A stretch of DNA of 64,000 bases, from NCBI RefSeq assembly GCF_013307205.1, contig NZ_CP028940.1, forward strand, positions 254,135-318,134. The letters are read 5' to 3'. The notes under the pieces are model-generated. The model was not told where the DNA came from and did no database searches. It worked only from the letters and a program-made list of their open reading frames with translations. Below are positions 1 to 9,024 of this stretch, piece after piece. The stretch comes from Polynucleobacter arcticus (GTDB taxonomy: Bacteria; Pseudomonadota; Gammaproteobacteria; Burkholderiales; Burkholderiaceae). Numbering within the stretch: position 1 is the stretch's first letter; every line of letters begins with the position of its first letter. Position numbers and translations under genes: made by a program.

Positions 1-362
1 TCTGGCTTAGCTTGTTTGGCTACCGCAGTTTTGATGGTGTGTGCGCGATCTGCTGCGGAGATACCGGTGGTGACACCACTAGCAGCCTCAATTGAGACGG
101 TGAAGTTTGTCCCCATGGAGGTGCCGTTATCTCTCACCATTAAAGGGAGGTTGATTTGTTGGCAGCGCTCACGGGTTAAGGTGAGGCAAATCAGGCCACG
201 ACCATACTTGGCCATGAAATTGACTGCCTCTGGGGTGACATGGTCAGCGGCTAGTACGAGGTCACCCTCATTCTCACGATCTTCTTCATCGACCAGAATG
301 ACCATCTTGCCAGCCTTGAGTTCGGCAATGATTTCTTCTGTGGAGGCGAGATTATTTTGCAT
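1..362 (-). CDS. ribBA: 3,4-dihydroxy-2-butanone-4-phosphate synthase (RibB domain, 5' part)
   Basis: This makes the four-carbon riboflavin precursor from ribulose 5-phosphate. The 120 visible residues start [10 protein letters not shown] and contain the acidic Mg-binding motif [11 protein letters not shown] at about residues 26-36, then GRGLICL and the [13 protein letters not shown] stretch typical of the RibB fold. The gene runs off the left edge. Whether a GTP cyclohydrolase II domain follows (RibBA) cannot be seen; the symbol is by analogy with betaproteobacteria. It is transcribed away from ribD and ribE, from which the minor-pilin genes separate it. I saw no FMN riboswitch in the 140 bases upstream of its ATG. 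Confidence 0.9.
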   Translation of the reverse strand, partial: MQNNLASTEEIIAELKAGKMVILVDEEDRENEGDLVLAADHVTPEAVNFMAKYGRGLICLTLTRERCQQINLPLMVRDNGTSMGTNFTVSIEAASGVTTGISAADRAHTIKTAVAKQAKP

Positions 363-502
363 AGCCTTCTATTTTAAGCTGAGGAGGAGTTTTAGAGCTG
401 TAAGCCTGGATCTCCTCAAATAGGCGCTCTTATCCGCTGTTTCTGACAAGTGGCATCTATCGATGGCATTTTTTTATCACTCCAGCCTCGAGAAAATGTC
501 CT

Positions 503-850
503 ATGCCCCAATTTTGCCGAGTAAACCCAGAATCGTTGAGTGCACTCAGGCCATCTAGACAAGTCAATGGGTTTATCTTGCTCGAGGTTTTGGTGGCTCT
601 GAGTTTAGTGGCCGGCAGTTGGGTTGCTCTGGGGAGCACTTACCAAGGGATTATTTTGCGCTTAGGTCAACTGCAGGCAACAAGAGATGCAATAACAACA
701 GAGTGGGATCGGCATGAGATGGCCGTATTGAACACTGCGCAATTGAGTTCGACCACTTCACCCTTAAGAAAGTCATCTAATGAGCTTGCTGGAATGTCTC
801 GTCGCTCTCGCCCTCTCTCTCATTCTCGTAGCGCCTCTGATAAAAAATAG
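503..850 (+). CDS. PilV-like minor pilin (prepilin-type leader)
   Basis: Small type IV pilin-like protein. A type III leader ends at Gly23, followed by FILLEVLVALSLVAG, the prepilin peptidase site with Glu5 and the hydrophobic N-terminal helix. An alternative TTG start at 536 would give a more usual 12-residue leader. The last 24 residues overlap the next gene in another frame and are Ser/Arg-rich, so the true C-terminus may have been altered by a small frameshift: a TAA in another frame sits exactly at the next start (TAATG, 778-782). It is first of four minor-pilin genes in tandem. The family call rests on the leader and the position only. Confidence 0.55.
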   Translation: MPQFCRVNPESLSALRPSRQVNGFILLEVLVALSLVAGSWVALGSTYQGIILRLGQLQATRDAITTEWDRHEMAVLNTAQLSSTTSPLRKSSNELAGMSRRSRPLSHSRSASDKK

Positions 851-1406
851 CGGGGAGTTTATTGCCAAGAAAATTGCGCATGAAAAATCCCAATCTCTGA
901 CTGCTGAAGCGGACCGTGCTTTCGAGTTGATAGGGCGAGCAATTCGGATGGCTGGATATCGAAATATCCCCTCATCGATTTCGTCTGCAAAAAAACACAT
1001 TGCTTTGAGTGATTACATTCAAATTCAAAAAGGGAGCGGGTATCGAGGCTCAGATTCACTCATGGTTAAGCATGAAATCTCTCAAGGACAAGACTTTGAT
1101 TGCATTGGTAACACCCTATCAAAGGACCGTACTAAACATGATTTAGCGCAGCAGGGATTTTTTCTTGATCGACAGTCATCGATACCCAAAGGTATGCGAG
1201 TCAATGGTGGATCATTGGTCTGCCAGTCATTAGATCGTCAGGGACGCCTACAAAATACTACTCTGATGAATGGTGTGAATTTCCTTTCCTTCGAAGAGCT
1301 TACAGGTAGCGCTGGTAAGGCCTACAGGGTGAAGTTGGAGATGACAGACGGGGCGTCTATTCATCAAGAGTTTGTGCGTACATTTGCTACTCGCAATTTG
1401 CTGTGA
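780..1406 (+). CDS. PilW-like minor pilin lacking a visible leader Gly
   Basis: Protein of 208 residues beginning MSLLECLVALALSLILV, which is a prepilin hydrophobic helix with Glu5. The residues before the cleavage site are missing: the start Met sits where the mature +1 residue would be. The frame is closed by TAA at 765-767 and I see no upstream start. The C-terminal half is soluble, as in PilW-type pseudopilins that prime pilus assembly. It overlaps the PilV-like frame upstream by 71 bases and its TGA overlaps the next GTG start. Either the leader is lost or translation begins through a frameshift from the upstream gene. Confidence 0.55.
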   Translation: MSLLECLVALALSLILVAPLIKNSGEFIAKKIAHEKSQSLTAEADRAFELIGRAIRMAGYRNIPSSISSAKKHIALSDYIQIQKGSGYRGSDSLMVKHEISQGQDFDCIGNTLSKDRTKHDLAQQGFFLDRQSSIPKGMRVNGGSLVCQSLDRQGRLQNTTLMNGVNFLSFEELTGSAGKAYRVKLEMTDGASIHQEFVRTFATRNLL

Positions 1407-1732
1407 TTATTACCTGGATCCTATCGCTATTGACACTACTCTCCACCCTAGTCATGGAGTTAGAGCGCTTAGCGGCACTTGAAGTGATAGCTCTTAACAC
1501 TTATGTGGAATCTCAAAAACAATTTATTGCTGCAGAAAAATCTTTACTTGAATGTGAGCAGTATATTGCAAACGTTGCTCTATTGCCCAATTCCCCATGT
1601 CATCTTCAGTCCGTAGGAAAAAATCTGTGGCTGGTATCCAGTAAGGGCAAACCTAGACTGGAGGTGATGGTTCTTTGGGATGAAAAAAAGACTATAGCTA
1701 CTCGTTTGAATTGGCGGCAGAATTTTGATTAA
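1403..1732 (+). CDS. PilX-like minor pilin component
   Basis: A 109-residue protein from a GTG start overlapping the previous stop (GTGA). It has one N-terminal hydrophobic segment (IITWILSLLTLLSTLVMEL) with a Glu after it, then a short soluble part containing two Cys. Position in the cluster suggests PilX, but the canonical prepilin leader is not present. The downstream gene overlaps by 8 bases, consistent with one translationally coupled operon. Function is inferred from context only. Confidence 0.45.
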   Translation: MIITWILSLLTLLSTLVMELERLAALEVIALNTYVESQKQFIAAEKSLLECEQYIANVALLPNSPCHLQSVGKNLWLVSSKGKPRLEVMVLWDEKKTIATRLNWRQNFD

Positions 1733-2273
1733 CTCAGATCGTGGATATAGCTTATTGGAGCTTATGGCGGTAGTCCTCATTATCGCCATCATGGTGCTGA
1801 TGACGATGCCGCTATTGCATGAACACATGGCTGCTCGAGAAATCGACATGATCGCTAGACGCTTTATTGCGCATGCGCAATTTGCACGGGCACAAGCTTT
1901 AAGATTGGGAGCACCTGTCCGCATCATGCCTCTGCATGAAAATCTATGGGATGAGGGATGGATTGTTAAAAACGCTTGCGACCGCAACCAATTGAAATCT
2001 ACCTGTGTTGAACGGCAGTGGTTTTCACAGGGTGATATTGCCCCGGTCTATTTCAAGGGGGGTGGTAAGCAGTTTATTGACCCCCATACATCCCAGAGGG
2101 GGATTTTATTCAATGGGGCGGGTGCTGCAAAGACCACCCAGGGAGGGTTTGTGGCTAACCGCCTCATATTGGGTCATGAGCGCAATTCTTTGCTCGAGCG
2201 TCAGTTGATATTGGGTAGCGGGGGCCGCTGGAGAATTTGTGACCCGACTCGGGACTCAAAAGCTTGTAAGTAA
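1725..2273 (+). CDS. FimT/GspH-type pseudopilin
   Basis: The 182-residue protein begins MINSDRG, then YSLLELMAVVLIIAIMVLM. This is a clear prepilin leader with cleavage after Gly7 and Glu at mature position 5. The GspH/FimT fold is suggested by MIARRFIAHAQFARAQALRLG (about residues 42-62) and the C-terminal GSGGRWRICD, which resembles the usual end of this family. Start is TTG at 1725, overlapping the previous gene by 8 bases. It is the last gene of the minor-pilin cluster, 48 bases before ribD, and probably acts in type IV pilus assembly or DNA uptake. Confidence 0.75.
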   Translation: MINSDRGYSLLELMAVVLIIAIMVLMTMPLLHEHMAAREIDMIARRFIAHAQFARAQALRLGAPVRIMPLHENLWDEGWIVKNACDRNQLKSTCVERQWFSQGDIAPVYFKGGGKQFIDPHTSQRGILFNGAGAAKTTQGGFVANRLILGHERNSLLERQLILGSGGRWRICDPTRDSKACK

Positions 2274-2320
2274 AGAGGGTAAATTTGCCGCTTCCGGCCA
2301 CAATCGGTTTTAATAGACCC

Positions 2321-3448
2321 ATGTACACCGCAGTTGACCATCAATTTATGAGTCAGGCATTAGCCGAGGCTCAAAATGCCCTATATTTAGCCAACCCCAA
2401 TCCTCGGGTGGGATGCATCATTATTAAAGATGATGAAGTGATTGGGCGGGGTTATACCCAAAAAGTTGGCGGTCCCCATGCGGAAGTTCAGGCTTTAGCT
2501 GATGTGAAGTCAAAGGGGATAGATCCTGCTGGATCGACCATCTATGTCACGCTAGAGCCCTGTAACCATACCGGTAGAACCCCGCCTTGTGTCGATGCCT
2601 TAATTGCAGCTAAGCCAGCCAGGGTGATTGTGGCGATGTTAGACCCCAACCCCTTAGTTAGCGGTAAAGGCCTCGAGCGTCTAAGGGCTGCAGGAATTGA
2701 TGTCCGTTGTGGCCTATTAGAGTCAGAATCTCAGGAGCTTAATCGGGGTTTTATTTCTAGAATGACGCGCAGTTTGCCTTGGGTTCGCATGAAGATCGCT
2801 GCGAGCTTAGATGGCAAAACCGCTTTGCCGAATGGCCAAAGCCAATGGATTACAGGCCCTTTAGCTAGAGCTGATGGGCACCACTGGCGAGCTCAAGCAT
2901 GCGCCATATTGACTGGAGTAGGTACGGTTAAAGAGGATGATCCGACTCTCAATGTCCGCGATGTTAAAACTGAACGTCAGCCCTGGAAAATCATTGTCGA
3001 CTCTAAGCTAGAGACACCACTGACCGCTAAAGTATTAAGCAATCCCAAAGCATCAGGCATCATTCTGGTTTGCGCTTCATTAGATTCGGTAGACGCACAA
3101 GAGAAGAGAAAAGCATTCGAGGCCATTGGTGTTGAAGTGATTGCGATGGCTAATACCCATGGCAAGGTCGACTTAACTAAGCTCTTTGCTTACTTGGCAC
3201 AAGAGCGTCATATGAATGAAATCCACATCGAGGCAGGATTTAAACTCAATGGCTCCCTACTGAGAGAAGATTGTGTTGACGAGTTATTACTGTATTACGC
3301 CCCCTTTATGGTGGGTGATGGTATTGGTATGGCAAACATCTCTTCATTGACAGCTCTGGATCAGCGGCAGGATTGGCAAATAATGGATCACAGCCTATTT
3401 GGTCCTGACCTTCGCTTACTTCTGCGTCTAGATAAAAAAACGATTTAA
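2321..3448 (+). CDS. ribD: Bifunctional riboflavin deaminase/reductase RibD
   Basis: Carries out the deamination and side-chain reduction steps of riboflavin synthesis. The N-terminal deaminase domain shows the zinc signature HAE then PCNHTGRTPPC; the C-terminal reductase domain begins near RMKIAASLDGKTALPNGQSQWITG and includes AILTGVGTVKEDDPTLNVR. I chose ATG 2321 over an upstream TTG at 2285 because the protein then starts MYTAVDHQFM, directly before the deaminase fold. It is followed 32 bases later by ribE, so the two are probably co-transcribed. Confidence 0.95.
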   Translation: MYTAVDHQFMSQALAEAQNALYLANPNPRVGCIIIKDDEVIGRGYTQKVGGPHAEVQALADVKSKGIDPAGSTIYVTLEPCNHTGRTPPCVDALIAAKPARVIVAMLDPNPLVSGKGLERLRAAGIDVRCGLLESESQELNRGFISRMTRSLPWVRMKIAASLDGKTALPNGQSQWITGPLARADGHHWRAQACAILTGVGTVKEDDPTLNVRDVKTERQPWKIIVDSKLETPLTAKVLSNPKASGIILVCASLDSVDAQEKRKAFEAIGVEVIAMANTHGKVDLTKLFAYLAQERHMNEIHIEAGFKLNGSLLREDCVDELLLYYAPFMVGDGIGMANISSLTALDQRQDWQIMDHSLFGPDLRLLLRLDKKTI

Positions 3449-3480
3449 GAAAATTACAAACACCTTTTTAAGATCTCACT

Positions 3481-4098
3481 ATGTTTACTGGAATTATTAC
3501 TGCAGTTGGCCAAATTAAAAGCATTCAAGCTAAAGGCGATGGTTTGTACTTGGTGGTTGAAGTACCTACGGGCTATCTCGATGATGCGGTAATGGGCGAT
3601 AGCATTGCGATACAGGGGGCCTGTATGACCGCTACGGAATTGACTAGCAATACTTTTGCCTTAGATATCTCGCGCGAGTCTCTTAATAAAACTGTTGGTT
3701 TGGATCGGGTCGGCCCAGTGAATCTAGAAAAAGCACTGCGTTTAAATGATCGCCTAGGAGGTCACTTGGTAAGCGGCCATGTGGATGGCGTTGGTAAGGT
3801 CACGCATTTTGCAACTGTGGCACAAGATCCCTATGGCTCTTGGTTACTGCGGATTGAAGCTCCAAAAGCGCTGGCACCATTCTTGGCATACAAAGGATCT
3901 ATTGTGGTGAACGGCGTTTCGCTCACAGTCAATAAAACTGAAGACAGTAAACATGTCTGCATAGTGGATATCAATATCATTCCACATACGCTAGAGAATA
4001 CGACTTTGGGTAAGTTAAACCAGGGTGATGCAGTGAACTTAGAGGTAGATTTAATTGCGCGCTATGTTGCGCGGATGATGGAAGCGCAAGTCAAATAA
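3481..4098 (+). CDS. ribE: Riboflavin synthase alpha chain
   Basis: Dismutates two 6,7-dimethyl-8-ribityllumazine molecules to riboflavin. It is 205 residues with the internally duplicated lumazine-binding barrel: first repeat begins MFTGIITAVGQIKSI, second begins GGHLVSGHVDGVGKV near residue 95. The motif SIVVNGVSLTVN is typical of the second barrel. Length matches the family. E. coli calls this gene ribC. It ends 2 bases before a convergent TA toxin. Confidence 0.95.
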   Translation: MFTGIITAVGQIKSIQAKGDGLYLVVEVPTGYLDDAVMGDSIAIQGACMTATELTSNTFALDISRESLNKTVGLDRVGPVNLEKALRLNDRLGGHLVSGHVDGVGKVTHFATVAQDPYGSWLLRIEAPKALAPFLAYKGSIVVNGVSLTVNKTEDSKHVCIVDINIIPHTLENTTLGKLNQGDAVNLEVDLIARYVARMMEAQVK

Positions 4099-4099
4099 T

Positions 4100-4390
4100 T
4101 TACCGTCTTTTACTTGCTTTTTCATAAACCTCAGATTGATCTCGCCTGCCAACAGCAATAATGAGTACGACCAACTTATGGTCTATGACCTCATATACAA
4201 GCCTATAGCCAACTGCCGCTAGTTTTATCTTGTAAAAATTATCTAAGTCTCCATGGAGTTTAGCCGATGCAACTCTAGGATTCTGAACTCGCTTTTCAAG
4301 TTGCTTTTTAAACTGGCTGCGGACTGAATTATCTAATTTTTTCCACTCTCTGAAGGCTAGTACATTGAATTCAAGACTATAGATCTGCAA
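4100..4390 (-). CDS. RelE/ParE-family toxin
   Basis: Type II toxin of about 96 residues. Start is set at TTG 4390, overlapping the antitoxin end by 14 bases, because the RelE fold then begins at once (QIYSLEFNVLAFREWKKLD). Family features include the basic helix RSQFKKQLEKR, LHGDLDNFYKIKLAAVGYRLVYEV and the end VLIIAVGRRDQSEVYEKA. RelE toxins of this kind cleave mRNA at the ribosome. The partner antitoxin lies immediately upstream. It converges with ribE. Confidence 0.85.
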   Translation of the reverse strand: MQIYSLEFNVLAFREWKKLDNSVRSQFKKQLEKRVQNPRVASAKLHGDLDNFYKIKLAAVGYRLVYEVIDHKLVVLIIAVGRRDQSEVYEKASKRR

Positions 4391-4631
4391 GCTTGACCTT
4401 AATTGTTTTTCCACCGCTTCTAGACTTAATAGTTTTAATGAGTGAGACATCATCTACTAAATCAAGTAAAGCCTCATATGCTTTTGCTGAGAGAAGGTAG
4501 GCTTCAGGTTTATTGTGATTCAGAACGGCAACGGGTAGGTCGCCAGCAATCTCTAAAATTTTGCTCGGATTGCGCCTAAGGTCAGTCATGCTGACGGTCG
4601 TTTTTGCGTGAATGGTTTGTGTCAAAGTCAT
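4377..4631 (-). CDS. Phd/YefM-family antitoxin
   Basis: An 84-residue antitoxin with the Phd/YefM N-terminal DNA-binding fold (SMTDLRRNPSKILEIAGDLPVAVLNHNKPEAYLLS) and a flexible C-terminal part ending GGKTIKVKLADL that should wrap the toxin. It precedes and overlaps the RelE toxin, the usual order. An imperfect palindrome lies just upstream and is the probable autoregulatory operator. Confidence 0.85.
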   Translation of the reverse strand: MTLTQTIHAKTTVSMTDLRRNPSKILEIAGDLPVAVLNHNKPEAYLLSAKAYEALLDLVDDVSLIKTIKSRSGGKTIKVKLADL

Positions 4632-4648
4632 AATAAATTGCCCATAAT

Positions 4649-4670
4649 TAAGTGCATTATTATGCGCTTA
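4649..4670. promoter_or_regulatory. Imperfect palindrome upstream of the Phd/RelE pair
   Basis: TAAGTGCAT, four bases, ATGCGCTTA: 9-bp arms with one mismatch, 18 bases upstream of the antitoxin start. By analogy with other TA systems this should be the operator for the antitoxin or the complex. Confidence 0.5.
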
Positions 4671-4721
4671 TTAGGTAAAGTCAAACCCTTTTAAGGGAAG
4701 GACTTTGACGTACAGATACGC

Positions 4722-5462
4722 TTAAAGTCGGCGATATCGCGTTGGATCACTGAGATTGGCTTGCTTAAAGCCAATCTGCCTCAACCGACAAGACTCACAT
4801 TCTCCGCAAGCCTCACCTAAATCGTTGGCTTGATAGCAAGAAACGGTTTGCGAGTAATCCACGTCTAGGGTGGTGCCCAGTTGAATGATCTCTGCCTTGG
4901 TCATGCCAATGATGGGCGCATGCACCCGAAAGCGATTTTCAAGATGAATGGCTTCTACGCCAGCCTTGGTAGCTAAGTTTGCCATCGTTTCAAATGAGGC
5001 AACGTACTCTGGACGGCAGTCTGGATAGCCAGAGTAATCGACTGCGTTAGCGCCATAAAAAATATCTAAGCCACCTAAGGATTCTGCCCAACCCAAGGCA
5101 AGTGATAGCAGAATCGTATTACGTGCTGGCACGTAAGTCACAGGAATCTCTTGATCTTTACCGGGAGTAGTTGGCACATCAATCGATGCATCAGTTAAGG
5201 CTGATCCGCCAAAACGGGTGAGATCTAAATTGACTACTTCATGACGGACTACACCCATCTTCTTAGCGATATGTTTTGCAGCGGCCAGCTCAGAGGAGTG
5301 CCGCTGTCCGTAACCAACTGACAGAACATAGGGCGCGTAACCAAGATCCTTTGCAAGCGCCAAAATCGTGGTGGAATCGAGACCACCAGAAAACAGGATG
5401 ACTGCGGGGGCATTCGGCTTGCGTGGAGCGATATTTTGAAATGCAGCAGATAACAGAGACAT
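4722..5462 (-). CDS. queC: 7-cyano-7-deazaguanine synthase QueC
   Basis: ATP-dependent conversion of 7-carboxy-7-deazaguanine to preQ0 for queuosine in tRNA. The 246-residue protein has the PP-loop SGGLDSTT near residue 25 and a C-terminal zinc-binding cluster [19 protein letters not shown] with four Cys. Length is normal. It lies 26 bases downstream of cpoB on the same strand, so it is probably the last gene of the tol-pal transcription unit. Confidence 0.95.
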   Translation of the reverse strand: MSLLSAAFQNIAPRKPNAPAVILFSGGLDSTTILALAKDLGYAPYVLSVGYGQRHSSELAAAKHIAKKMGVVRHEVVNLDLTRFGGSALTDASIDVPTTPGKDQEIPVTYVPARNTILLSLALGWAESLGGLDIFYGANAVDYSGYPDCRPEYVASFETMANLATKAGVEAIHLENRFRVHAPIIGMTKAEIIQLGTTLDVDYSQTVSCYQANDLGEACGECESCRLRQIGFKQANLSDPTRYRRL

Positions 5463-5488
5463 CGGAATTGGGCTTACCTTTTTACTTC

Positions 5489-6226
5489 TTACTTAATCGC
5501 AGCATTGAGTTGTTGCGCGTCTTTTGCTGCTTCCGTATCGGGATACCTGCTGATGATCTCAGCAAACGTTTTTTTAGCCGCTGCCTTATTGCCACTTTCC
5601 AGCTGTGCATTACCCAAGGTCAACATTGCAGACGGAATGCGAGGATGAGTAGGGTAGCGCTTGATCAAGCTTTGTAACTGCGCAATAGCGCCGGCATAGT
5701 CTTTATTGGCGTACTTGCTGTTGCCACTCCAAAAAATAGCTAGTGGAGCATAAGGACTCTTGGGATAGCGTTTATCAAAAGCAGAGAAACCTTCATCTGC
5801 CTTTTTGAGGTTGCCGGCCTGGAACGCCTTTAATGCTTCGTCATACGCCTTTTTCTCCTCAGGTTGGATTGTGCCGCTGACCCCTTCAATGGTCGCATTA
5901 CGTGGCTCAAAATTACCTAAGCGGGTATCCAGGTCCTGGTAGTAAGTTTTTTGACTGCTATTGATATCCTCGCCTTGCTTCTCCAAATTTTCAACCTTGC
6001 CACGCAACTCTGCATTTTCTGTTTTGAGCTTTTCAATTTGATTTTGTAAGTCCAATTGCGTTGTTGCTAGAGACTTACGTAAATCCAAAATCGCTTTGCG
6101 AGCATCATCGTCGGCAAAGAGTGCCCAAGCATTACTTGAGAGGCCCAAGCAAAGTGTGGCAACACTTAAACAAAACGCTCGTGAGAGCGTTCGTTGGAAA
6201 GAGCAAGCCTGATGCATGAGTCGCAT
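5489..6226 (-). CDS. cpoB: Cell division coordinator CpoB (YbgF)
   Basis: Periplasmic Tol-Pal partner that links outer-membrane constriction with peptidoglycan synthesis. The 245-residue protein has a basic, hydrophobic N-terminal signal ending near ALF, a coiled-coil trimerisation segment at about residues 45-95 ([19 protein letters not shown] and following), and TPR repeats from about residue 125 ([60 protein letters not shown]). Its start overlaps the pal stop by one base. Confidence 0.92.
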   Translation of the reverse strand: MRLMHQACSFQRTLSRAFCLSVATLCLGLSSNAWALFADDDARKAILDLRKSLATTQLDLQNQIEKLKTENAELRGKVENLEKQGEDINSSQKTYYQDLDTRLGNFEPRNATIEGVSGTIQPEEKKAYDEALKAFQAGNLKKADEGFSAFDKRYPKSPYAPLAIFWSGNSKYANKDYAGAIAQLQSLIKRYPTHPRIPSAMLTLGNAQLESGNKAAAKKTFAEIISRYPDTEAAKDAQQLNAAIK

Positions 6227-6738
6227 TAGTTCGTGATGTAAACAATGTCAGCGCGGCGGTTTTCTGCCCAGGCTGCTTCGTTATCACCTTCGGCTTTTGG
6301 TCTTTCTTTACCAAAACTGACTGCTTCCATTTGGTCATCAGATACACCCATCAGATTCAGTGACTTACGAACCGCATCCGAACGACGTTGGCCTAATGCT
6401 AAGTTGTACTCAGCTGTACCACGCTCATCAGTATTACCCTGAATAATGATCTTTTGCTTAGCATTGGCTTTTAGAAAACTGGCGTGGGCAGATAATTGTT
6501 TTTGGTATTTTGTCTGAACGGTGTACTCATTCAAATCAAAATAGACGCTGCGCTGAAAAAGGGGGCTACTAGGATCGTTCCATGGTTGTGAGCCAAACTT
6601 ACCATTACCACCGCCACTACTACCGCTATTAGCGCCATCTACATCATCTAATTTGACGCTAGAGCAAGCGGCTAAAAACAGTGCTGTTACACCAAGGAGG
6701 GTGAGGGTTGCGGCACGGCGTGCGATAGAAATTGTCAT
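6226..6738 (-). CDS. pal: Peptidoglycan-associated lipoprotein Pal
   Basis: Outer-membrane lipoprotein that binds peptidoglycan and interacts with TolB and TolA. It has a lipobox FLAAC with Cys25, a Gly/Ser-rich linker, and an OmpA-like domain from about residue 60 (SVYFDLNEYTV; QGNTDERGTAEYNLALGQRR; SFGKERP). Length of 170 residues fits the family. A 131-base gap separates it from tolB upstream, so it may have its own promoter. Confidence 0.96.
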   Translation of the reverse strand: MTISIARRAATLTLLGVTALFLAACSSVKLDDVDGANSGSSGGGNGKFGSQPWNDPSSPLFQRSVYFDLNEYTVQTKYQKQLSAHASFLKANAKQKIIIQGNTDERGTAEYNLALGQRRSDAVRKSLNLMGVSDDQMEAVSFGKERPKAEGDNEAAWAENRRADIVYITN

Positions 6739-6869
6739 GATCTTTCCTTTTCCTACAAATGAAGCTATGAAATGAGCTAATAATTAATAGCTAGTATTTA
6801 ATATTATGCCCCTAAGAGTCTAATTTTAGCTATTGAACTGGAAAGATCTGTGTTTATTTGCTGAAGTGA

Positions 6870-8165
6870 TTAATCCATAAATGGACCCCAGGATGGCTGA
6901 CGGACATCAGATCCTGGAATACTTAACACCTGCTTGGAATTGCCATCTACTGATACGGCTGCCAATACTCGCTTGCCACCGACCTTGGTGGAATACAAGA
7001 CATAGCGACCATTTGCTGCAAAGGAAGGGGACTCATCACTACTGCTGTCCGTTAAGGCCTGGGCATCACCTGTAGCCAAATTGAGGATATAGAGTCGGAA
7101 AGCACCCCCAATATTGGCAATATAGGCCAAATACTTGCCATCTGGAGAAATGCGCGGGGATGTCACAAAGCCTTGCTTAAAGGTGATGCGCTTGGCACCT
7201 TCAACTTGTTCGCCATCCGCACTCATTCGGTAAATCTGGGGATTTCCGCCACGATCGCTGGTGAAATAGATAGAGCGACCGTCAGCAGAATATTGGGGCT
7301 CTGTATCAATCGTACGGCCCTGAGTCAGGCGCTGTAAGCCGCTCCCATCAGCGTTGATGCTATAGATCTGGGTATTGCCATCTTTCGAAAGGGAGATCGC
7401 TAGTTTTTTACCATCCGGTGACCAAGCCGGCGCACTGTTATTACCCTTTTGATTTGAGAGGGGGATGCGACGACCTGTTGCGAGTTCATGAACGTAGATC
7501 ACTGGCTTGCGATCTTCAAAGGACACGTAGGCCACTTTCTTGCCGTCGGGGGACCAAGATGGGGAGATGATGGGCTCACCACTATTCATGGCATTACGAA
7601 TGTTTTGACCATCTGCATCGGAGATGACCAAGCGATAGCGTCTACCTTCTTTAATGACATAAGACAGCCGTGTAGAGAAGATGCCGCGCTCACCCAGCAA
7701 TTTGAAGATGATGTCATCGGCAATCTTATGGCCGGCAGCGCGTAAATTATCCGCGCTGGAATTGATATTGAGGCCGCCCAAGCTCAACGATTTACGCACA
7801 TCAAATAATTTGTATTGAATCTCAAATTGATCACTTCCTTTTTGGACCACAGAGCCCACTACCAAAGCATCTGCTCCGCGAGCAGCCCAAGACTTGTAGT
7901 TAGGAGTGCCTTCATCGCTCTCACTGGCATTACCGTTCTCAGTATTTTTAAAGTAACCACTACGAGCTAAGTCTTGGCGAATGATTTCGGTAACACTCGT
8001 TGGTAGTTTGTTCTCATCCTTAAAGCGCATAACGGCGATGGGATAGAGTGACTGTCCCACACCAGTGATTTCAATATTCATTTGCGCTGTAGCGGGAATG
8101 GCGAGGCCAATCAATGACAACGCAACTGCAACAAATGAAAAATACTGCTTAGCTAATTGCAACAT
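6870..8165 (-). CDS. tolB: Tol-Pal periplasmic protein TolB
   Basis: Periplasmic beta-propeller that exchanges between Pal and other envelope partners. It has a signal peptide ending near ATAQ (about residue 28), an N-terminal alpha/beta domain (to about residue 165) and a WD40-like propeller with repeated blades: PSWSPDGKKVAYVS, PAWSPDGKKLAISL, PQYSADGRSIYFTS, PRISPDGKYLAYIA, PSFAANGRYVLYST. Length 431 is normal. It is 3 bases downstream of tolA. Confidence 0.97.
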   Translation of the reverse strand: MLQLAKQYFSFVAVALSLIGLAIPATAQMNIEITGVGQSLYPIAVMRFKDENKLPTSVTEIIRQDLARSGYFKNTENGNASESDEGTPNYKSWAARGADALVVGSVVQKGSDQFEIQYKLFDVRKSLSLGGLNINSSADNLRAAGHKIADDIIFKLLGERGIFSTRLSYVIKEGRRYRLVISDADGQNIRNAMNSGEPIISPSWSPDGKKVAYVSFEDRKPVIYVHELATGRRIPLSNQKGNNSAPAWSPDGKKLAISLSKDGNTQIYSINADGSGLQRLTQGRTIDTEPQYSADGRSIYFTSDRGGNPQIYRMSADGEQVEGAKRITFKQGFVTSPRISPDGKYLAYIANIGGAFRLYILNLATGDAQALTDSSSDESPSFAANGRYVLYSTKVGGKRVLAAVSVDGNSKQVLSIPGSDVRQPSWGPFMD

Positions 8166-8168
8166 GCT

Positions 8169-9005
8169 TTAGTCCTTGGGTTTAAAGGTCAGCTTAACTT
8201 CTCTTTGAGGAATTTTGCCATTGTCGTCTTTTGGTAGGCTTTCTGCGCGAGTGAGTGCGAGTAATACTGCACGATCCCAGCCAGCACTGCCGCTAGAACT
8301 TAACAACTCAGTGCTCAAAATAGCCCCATCGGGCGCGAGATTGACTTTAACTACTGCCGCAGGATTGCCGCTGATGGACTCTGGGTTGTAGACAATTAAG
8401 GGTTTTACTTTTTTAATGACCTTATCGGTCCAGCCGGGAGGGGCATTGCCACCACCACCTACTCCACTACCGCTGGTACCGCCACTACCGCCTTCTGCGC
8501 CAGCTGCAGCGCGAAGACGTGCCATCTGATCGGCGCGGACTTTCTCGGCAGCAGCATTGGCTTTGGTGTCTGCAGGAGTTGCTGCCTTAGGTGCTTCCAC
8601 TTTTTTGGCTGGCTCCGCCTTTTTAGGCTGCTCTTTTTCCTTCTCCTTGGCTGGAGTCGGCTTAGGTGGAGTTACCGGCTTAGGAGTTTCTTTCACCACC
8701 TCTTTTTTAGGAGGCTCTTTTTCAAGTTGCTTTTTCTTAATCGCAATATCGGCGGCCTCTTCCTTCATCTCGGTTTTGATTTCTGGGACAACAGGCGCTA
8801 CTACTTGCTGACTGGCATCCCATAGTTCAACCTCGACCCCAGAAGGGGTAGAGTTATTCCAGCTAATACCGATCACCAAGAAAGCCACCAAACCTAAGTG
8901 CGCAGCCAGAGAAAAACTAAAAGCACGTTGAGTGCTTTCGTTTTGAGTAGGGCGACCTCGTTTGAAAGTCGACGGGCTTAAGTGAAATGTTTGCGCGCTA
9001 TTCAT
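8169..9005 (-). CDS. tolA: Inner-membrane energy-transducing protein TolA
   Basis: Spans the periplasm and couples TolQR proton flow to Pal and TolB. One transmembrane segment lies near residues 30-52 (FSLAAHLGLVAFLVIGISW), followed by a Lys/Pro/Ala/Glu-rich domain (about 75-165), a Gly/Ser linker (GGSGGTSGSGVGGGG) and a C-terminal TonB-like domain containing GNPAAVVKVNLAPDGAILS. The Lys-rich part is partly PKP-like rather than purely helical. It sits between tolR and tolB. Confidence 0.93.
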   Translation of the reverse strand: MNSAQTFHLSPSTFKRGRPTQNESTQRAFSFSLAAHLGLVAFLVIGISWNNSTPSGVEVELWDASQQVVAPVVPEIKTEMKEEAADIAIKKKQLEKEPPKKEVVKETPKPVTPPKPTPAKEKEKEQPKKAEPAKKVEAPKAATPADTKANAAAEKVRADQMARLRAAAGAEGGSGGTSGSGVGGGGNAPPGWTDKVIKKVKPLIVYNPESISGNPAAVVKVNLAPDGAILSTELLSSSGSAGWDRAVLLALTRAESLPKDDNGKIPQREVKLTFKPKD

Positions 9006-9024
9006 GAATGAAAGACAAAGAGGT

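Noticed and set aside
363..502. FMN riboswitch upstream of ribBA
   Set aside because: No conserved RFN sequence blocks were recognised on the minus strand.
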